A stretch of DNA of 7,599 nucleotides. It comes from Thermoleophilia bacterium UBA5186 (lineage in GTDB: Bacteria; Actinomycetota; Thermoleophilia; Gaiellales; Gaiellaceae). Of the stretch, positions 5,520 to 7,599 are shown in pieces (position 1 is the stretch's first letter; the number at the start of each line of letters is the position of its first letter). The position numbers and the translations under genes were made by a program. Location: positions 12,848-20,446 of the forward strand of contig DHWI01000097.1 in the NCBI GenBank assembly GCA_002413095.1. The letters are read 5' to 3'. Below the pieces are notes generated by a model that was not told the origin of the DNA, did no database searches, and worked only from the letters and a program-made list of their open reading frames with translations.

Positions 5520-6137
5520 TCACGCTGCTCCAGGCGCGACCGCGAGTCGGGTGAACGTGCGCCGCGCGTGCCAGAGCCCCCAGAAGACGAGCGCGACCAG
5601 AATCGGCGCTCCCGTCACGGCCGACACGAGGACGAAGCTCCCGACGCCGGAGCCGAGCAGCACGACGAGCCGAAGCGCCGCGCGCCCGAGGCAGTAGACG
5701 CCCCAGACGACCGACTGCATCCCGAACTCGCGCCGGTACAGCGCACTCGCGCGAAACTCCGGCGGGAACGGGTACCACGCGTTCGCGAACACGCCGATCA
5801 ACGGCCGGCCCACGATCACCGACCCGAAATAGACGAGGCCCCAGCAGGCGCTCAAGACGACGGGTTGGGCGAGATAGACCGTCGCGCTGTGCGCGGCGAG
5901 CGCGACGAGGGCCTGGATGACTACGAAGATCGCTGTCGCCACTGCGAGCGCGCCGCCCCGCTCGCGACGGATCTGCCAGCCGGCGATCGCCAGCGAGAGG
6001 AACGTGGCGCAGACGACGGCGCCGGCGAGCCCGAGGAGCTTCCAGGCGCCGTAGAACACGACGACCGGAACGATGCTCTCGAGCCCGAACTGCGGTAACC
6101 CCCGCTGCAGGAGCGACCGCCAGGTCGGCTCGGGCAT
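5520..6137 (-). CDS. DUF3159/VC0807-like polytopic membrane protein
   Basis: 205 residues from the ATG at 6137, which sits 5 nt after the upstream padR stop (6143-6145). Longer upstream starts would overlap padR, so this one is preferred. Hydrophobic segments at about 21-38, 39-56, 64-82, 88-108, 142-162 and 165-188 indicate five or six membrane helices. The segments 'GLESIVPVVVFYGAWKLLGLAGAVV', 'LVYFGSVIVGRPLIGVF' and 'FWGLWHARRTFTRL' follow the layout of the DUF3159/VC0807-type integral membrane family, where a conserved glycine-arginine-proline (residues 110-112) precedes an amphipathic segment. A soluble loop around 120-140 carries 'NAWYPFPPEFRASALYRREFG'. No transport substrate or enzymatic activity can be assigned. 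Position directly behind padR in one transcript makes it the probable regulated target, as PadR proteins commonly control co-transcribed membrane proteins (inference). Confidence 0.85.
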   Translation of the reverse strand: MPEPTWRSLLQRGLPQFGLESIVPVVVFYGAWKLLGLAGAVVCATFLSLAIAGWQIRRERGGALAVATAIFVVIQALVALAAHSATVYLAQPVVLSACWGLVYFGSVIVGRPLIGVFANAWYPFPPEFRASALYRREFGMQSVVWGVYCLGRAALRLVVLLGSGVGSFVLVSAVTGAPILVALVFWGLWHARRTFTRLAVAPGAA

Positions 6138-6142
6138 CTCGT

Positions 6143-6667
6143 TCAGGCTGTCCGGCGCAAGCGGCGTTCCTGCCGTGCGCACCATTCGATCCCCCACTCG
6201 CAGTAGTCGATGCCCCACCGATAGACGAGATCCACAAACGGTGGATCAGGGCCCGTGCCGTCGTCGAGGGCGCGGAGTTGGGCGAGCATCTGCTCGTAGC
6301 CCTGACGCCGCGCCTGCAGCAGCCCGAGCCCGAGCTCGTCCGGCCCGGCGTCCGCGAAGAAGAGCCGGAGCAGCGACTCGTCTCGCAGCTCGATCCGCGT
6401 TTCCCGCCCCTGCAGCCAGTCGCGCAAGGCCTGCCGACCCTTCGGCGTGATCGTGAACACCCGCCGCGACCGTCCGCCGCGAGGCGCGTCCGCTCCCGCG
6501 ATCCAGCCGACGTCCTCGAGCCGGGCGAGCTCGGGATAGATCTGGCCGTAGCTTGCCGCCCAGAAGTGGCGAATCGTCCGGTCGACGATGCGCTTGATGT
6601 CGTAGCCGCTGCGCGGCCCGAGCGCGATCAGCCCGAGCACCGCCCAGGTGACAGCGGTAGGTTCCAT
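6143..6667 (-). CDS. PadR-family transcriptional regulator
   Basis: 174 residues, ATG at 6667. Residues 5-85 are a PadR winged helix: 'AVLGLIALGPRSGYDIKRIVDRTIRHFWAASYGQIYPELARLEDVGWI' (recognition helix about 39-50) and the wing 'GGRSRRVFTITPKGRQALRDWL'. Residues 95-170 form the C-terminal helical dimerisation domain (Vir_act_alpha_C type, PadR subfamily 1), with Trp and Tyr residues at 149-162 that could line a ligand pocket for aromatic or hydrophobic compounds, as in related PadR repressors. No ribosome-binding site precedes the start; the promoter (TTGACG at 6704-6699, TATCTT at 6681-6676, 17-nt spacer) places initiation about at the ATG. A 32-bp palindrome overlaps the promoter and start, so autorepression is likely. 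It is co-directional with the membrane protein gene immediately downstream. Confidence 0.95.
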   Translation of the reverse strand: MEPTAVTWAVLGLIALGPRSGYDIKRIVDRTIRHFWAASYGQIYPELARLEDVGWIAGADAPRGGRSRRVFTITPKGRQALRDWLQGRETRIELRDESLLRLFFADAGPDELGLGLLQARRQGYEQMLAQLRALDDGTGPDPPFVDLVYRWGIDYCEWGIEWCARQERRLRRTA

Positions 6668-6697
6668 ACATCGAAAAGATATATCTATGCGGTGTAT
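6666..6697. promoter_or_regulatory. 32-bp palindrome, candidate PadR operator
   Basis: Positions 6666-6697 are symmetric about 6681/6682, with 13 of 16 base pairs matching; mismatches are at 6671/6692, 6674/6689 and 6676/6687. The ends read ATACA and TGTAT, the half-site type reported for PadR repressors. It covers the padR -10 (6676-6681), most of the spacer and two bases of the padR start codon, and lies just upstream of the rightward oxidoreductase gene. Binding would block padR directly and could also affect the divergent gene. Confidence 0.72.
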
Positions 6698-6704
6698 TCG
6701 TCAA
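6676..6704 (-). promoter_or_regulatory. padR promoter
   Basis: On the minus strand, TTGACG (6704-6699, five of six consensus bases) and TATCTT (6681-6676, four of six) are separated by 17 nt. The -10 ends 8 nt before the padR ATG, implying a leaderless or nearly leaderless mRNA. Confidence 0.6.
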
Positions 6705-6708
6705 GCGG

Positions 6709-6722
6709 TAGAGTCGCCCGCG
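6709..6722 (+). promoter_or_regulatory. Candidate -10 for the deazaflavin-dependent oxidoreductase gene
   Basis: TAGAGT at 6709-6714 lies 8 nt before the ATG at 6723, and there is no Shine-Dalgarno, so a leaderless transcript is plausible. No strong -35 is seen; the corresponding region falls inside the PadR palindrome. Confidence 0.4.
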
Positions 6723-7139
6723 ATGTCGACCGAGCGGGAGCGGAACGCGCAGATCATCGAGGAGTTCCGGGCCAACGACGGCCGCGTCGGCGGGCACTTC
6801 GAGGGCCGGACGCTCCTGCTCCTCACGACGACCGGCGCGCAGACCGGCCGCACGCACACGACGCCGGCGATCTATCTCGAGGACGCCGAGCGGTACATCG
6901 TCTTCGCGTCGAACGGCGGCGCGCCGAACAACCCGGGCTGGTACCACAACGTCCGCGCGAATCCCGACGTCCAAGTCGAGGTCGGCACCGAGTCGTTCCC
7001 GGCCACTGCGGCAGCGCTCGACCGGCCGGAGCGCGACGAGCTGTTCCGGCGGCAGGCGGATCGCGACCCCTCTTTCGACGAGTACCAGGCCGGGATGACC
7101 CGCGCAATGCCCGTGGTCGCGCTCACGCGGATTTCGTGA
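6723..7139 (+). CDS. Nitroreductase family deazaflavin (F420)-dependent oxidoreductase, DDN-like
   Basis: 138 residues, ATG at 6723; upstream in-frame ATGs would extend through the PadR palindrome and into padR, so they are rejected. The sequence shows the DDN/PF04075 signature: 'NDGRVGGHFEGRTLLLLTTTGAQTGRTHTTPAIYLEDAERYIVFASNGGAPNNPGWYHNVRANPDVQVEVG' (18-88). It includes the phosphate-binding GxxTGRxxTTP loop (38-48) and the 'SNGGAPxxPxWYHNxRANP' block (63-81), which contact F420 in characterised homologues. Members use reduced F420H2 to reduce quinones, nitroaromatics or other electrophiles, often peripherally at the membrane. Length is typical. Divergence from padR across a shared operator suggests it may be part of a PadR-controlled detoxification response (inference). 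Confidence 0.95.
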   Translation: MSTERERNAQIIEEFRANDGRVGGHFEGRTLLLLTTTGAQTGRTHTTPAIYLEDAERYIVFASNGGAPNNPGWYHNVRANPDVQVEVGTESFPATAAALDRPERDELFRRQADRDPSFDEYQAGMTRAMPVVALTRIS

Positions 7140-7215
7140 CCGTCCGGAGAACGCGCGCGCAACGGCTCCCCATCTGTCAAGCTCGCAGGGCCGTCTGCGC
7201 TTGGGAGAGACCGAC

Positions 7216-7569
7216 TTGACTCGCACGCTGGACTTCGCGCTCTTGACGCGGCTGCGGGAAGTGCTGGGGAACGAACCCGCGACCGAGACCGAGCTTCGCA
7301 CGCTCGGCGAACAGGCAGACGCCTGGGCCCGAACCCTGCAGGCCCAAACCGAGTCGTCTGAGCGCCGGCTCGAGGCGTTGGCCGCGGATCCCCATGCCCC
7401 GCTGACCGAGATCGCCGACGAGCTACGTCGCGTCGCGAGGCTGCGGCCGGCGCTGAATGAGGCGACCGGACTCCTCGGCGAGCTGGAGACCCGAACGCGC
7501 GCATTGCGGACGACGTGGCTGGCGCATCAATCCGAGCGCAGACGGCCCGGTGCCCGTTCGACGGGCTAG
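7216..7569 (+). CDS. Hypothetical helical protein, unknown function
   Basis: 117 residues from the TTG at 7216, preferred because GGGAGAGA (7203-7210) lies 5 nt upstream as a Shine-Dalgarno; an in-frame TTG at 7201 would overlap that site. The protein is almost wholly alpha-helical and charged: 'LDFALLTRLREVLG' (5-18), a helix rich in Glu/Gln/Ala (23-57), and 'LTEIADELRRVARLRPALNEATGLLGELETRTRALRTTWLAHQ' (63-105), followed by a basic disordered tail. Heptad-like Leu/Ala spacing suggests a coiled coil or helical bundle. No signal peptide, membrane helix, Cys or catalytic motif is present. Codon use matches its neighbours. It is separated from the oxidoreductase by 76 nt. No family is recognised. 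Confidence 0.7.
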   Translation: MTRTLDFALLTRLREVLGNEPATETELRTLGEQADAWARTLQAQTESSERRLEALAADPHAPLTEIADELRRVARLRPALNEATGLLGELETRTRALRTTWLAHQSERRRPGARSTG

Positions 7570-7599
7570 GAGGGTTCGACGAAACGCAGCTGTGTCGTC

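Noticed and set aside
5202..6098. 298-codon plus-strand frame across the end of trpB2 and the membrane protein gene
   Set aside because: Ser/Arg/Pro-rich shadow frame crossing a convergent gene junction, with no recognisable motif.
6648..6722. Longer N-terminus of the oxidoreductase starting at 6648
   Set aside because: It would code through the padR start and the palindrome; homologues start near the 'STERERNAQIIEEFR' segment.
1..7599. Mobile elements, CRISPR arrays, phage genes, toxin-antitoxin or defence systems
   Set aside because: No transposase, integrase, direct-repeat array, terminal repeats or recognisable defence or toxin domain found on either strand.

Overview
The window looks like chromosome of a high-GC Actinomycetota, most likely a Thermoleophilia-type lineage (Gaiellales/Solirubrobacterales-like). 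This is inferred from the strong GC bias at third codon positions, an actinobacterial VLRF1 release-factor homologue, an F420 (deazaflavin)-dependent nitroreductase-family protein, a CGNR zinc-finger regulator, and several probable leaderless genes. There are no transposases, integrases, phage genes, CRISPR arrays or rRNA genes. Every coding frame reads cleanly without frameshifts.

Left block (1-2618): a CGNR/ABATE-type regulator, cut by the left edge, is transcribed leftwards. It diverges from a tightly packed rightward run of four genes: a small GNAT-like protein, a cupin, an ABM-fold protein and an HhH-GPD DNA glycosylase, with junctions of +10 nt, an ATGA overlap and a GTGA overlap. The divergent gap is an A+T-rich island with a two-tier inverted repeat (548-611) centred on one point, which suggests an operator. 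A strong hairpin follows the glycosylase stop.

Middle block (2619-5500): an isolated selenocysteine tRNA (selC, anticodon TCA, 93 nt, complete cloverleaf with long variable arm) lies downstream of a hairpin-rich stretch. It is followed by a 53-residue single-pass membrane protein, a minimal zincin metallopeptidase translationally coupled (TAATG) to a VLRF1-family peptidyl-tRNA hydrolase homologue, and an orphan TrpB2-type tryptophan synthase beta chain. The VLRF1 homologue appears to lack the family's catalytic glutamine.

Right block (5501-7599): a leftward pair encodes a PadR regulator followed by a DUF3159-like polytopic membrane protein. It diverges from a rightward F420-dependent oxidoreductase. 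A 32-bp near-perfect palindrome covers the padR promoter and start codon and is a strong candidate PadR operator. A short helical protein of unknown function closes the window.

The points most worth a second look are the symmetric operator island at 548-611, the PadR palindrome, tRNA-Sec with no sel genes beside it, the altered VLRF1 active site coupled to a peptidase, and a recurrent TAnnnT box 6-8 nt before the start of five features (leaderless expression). I did not find a convincing wholly new multi-gene system.
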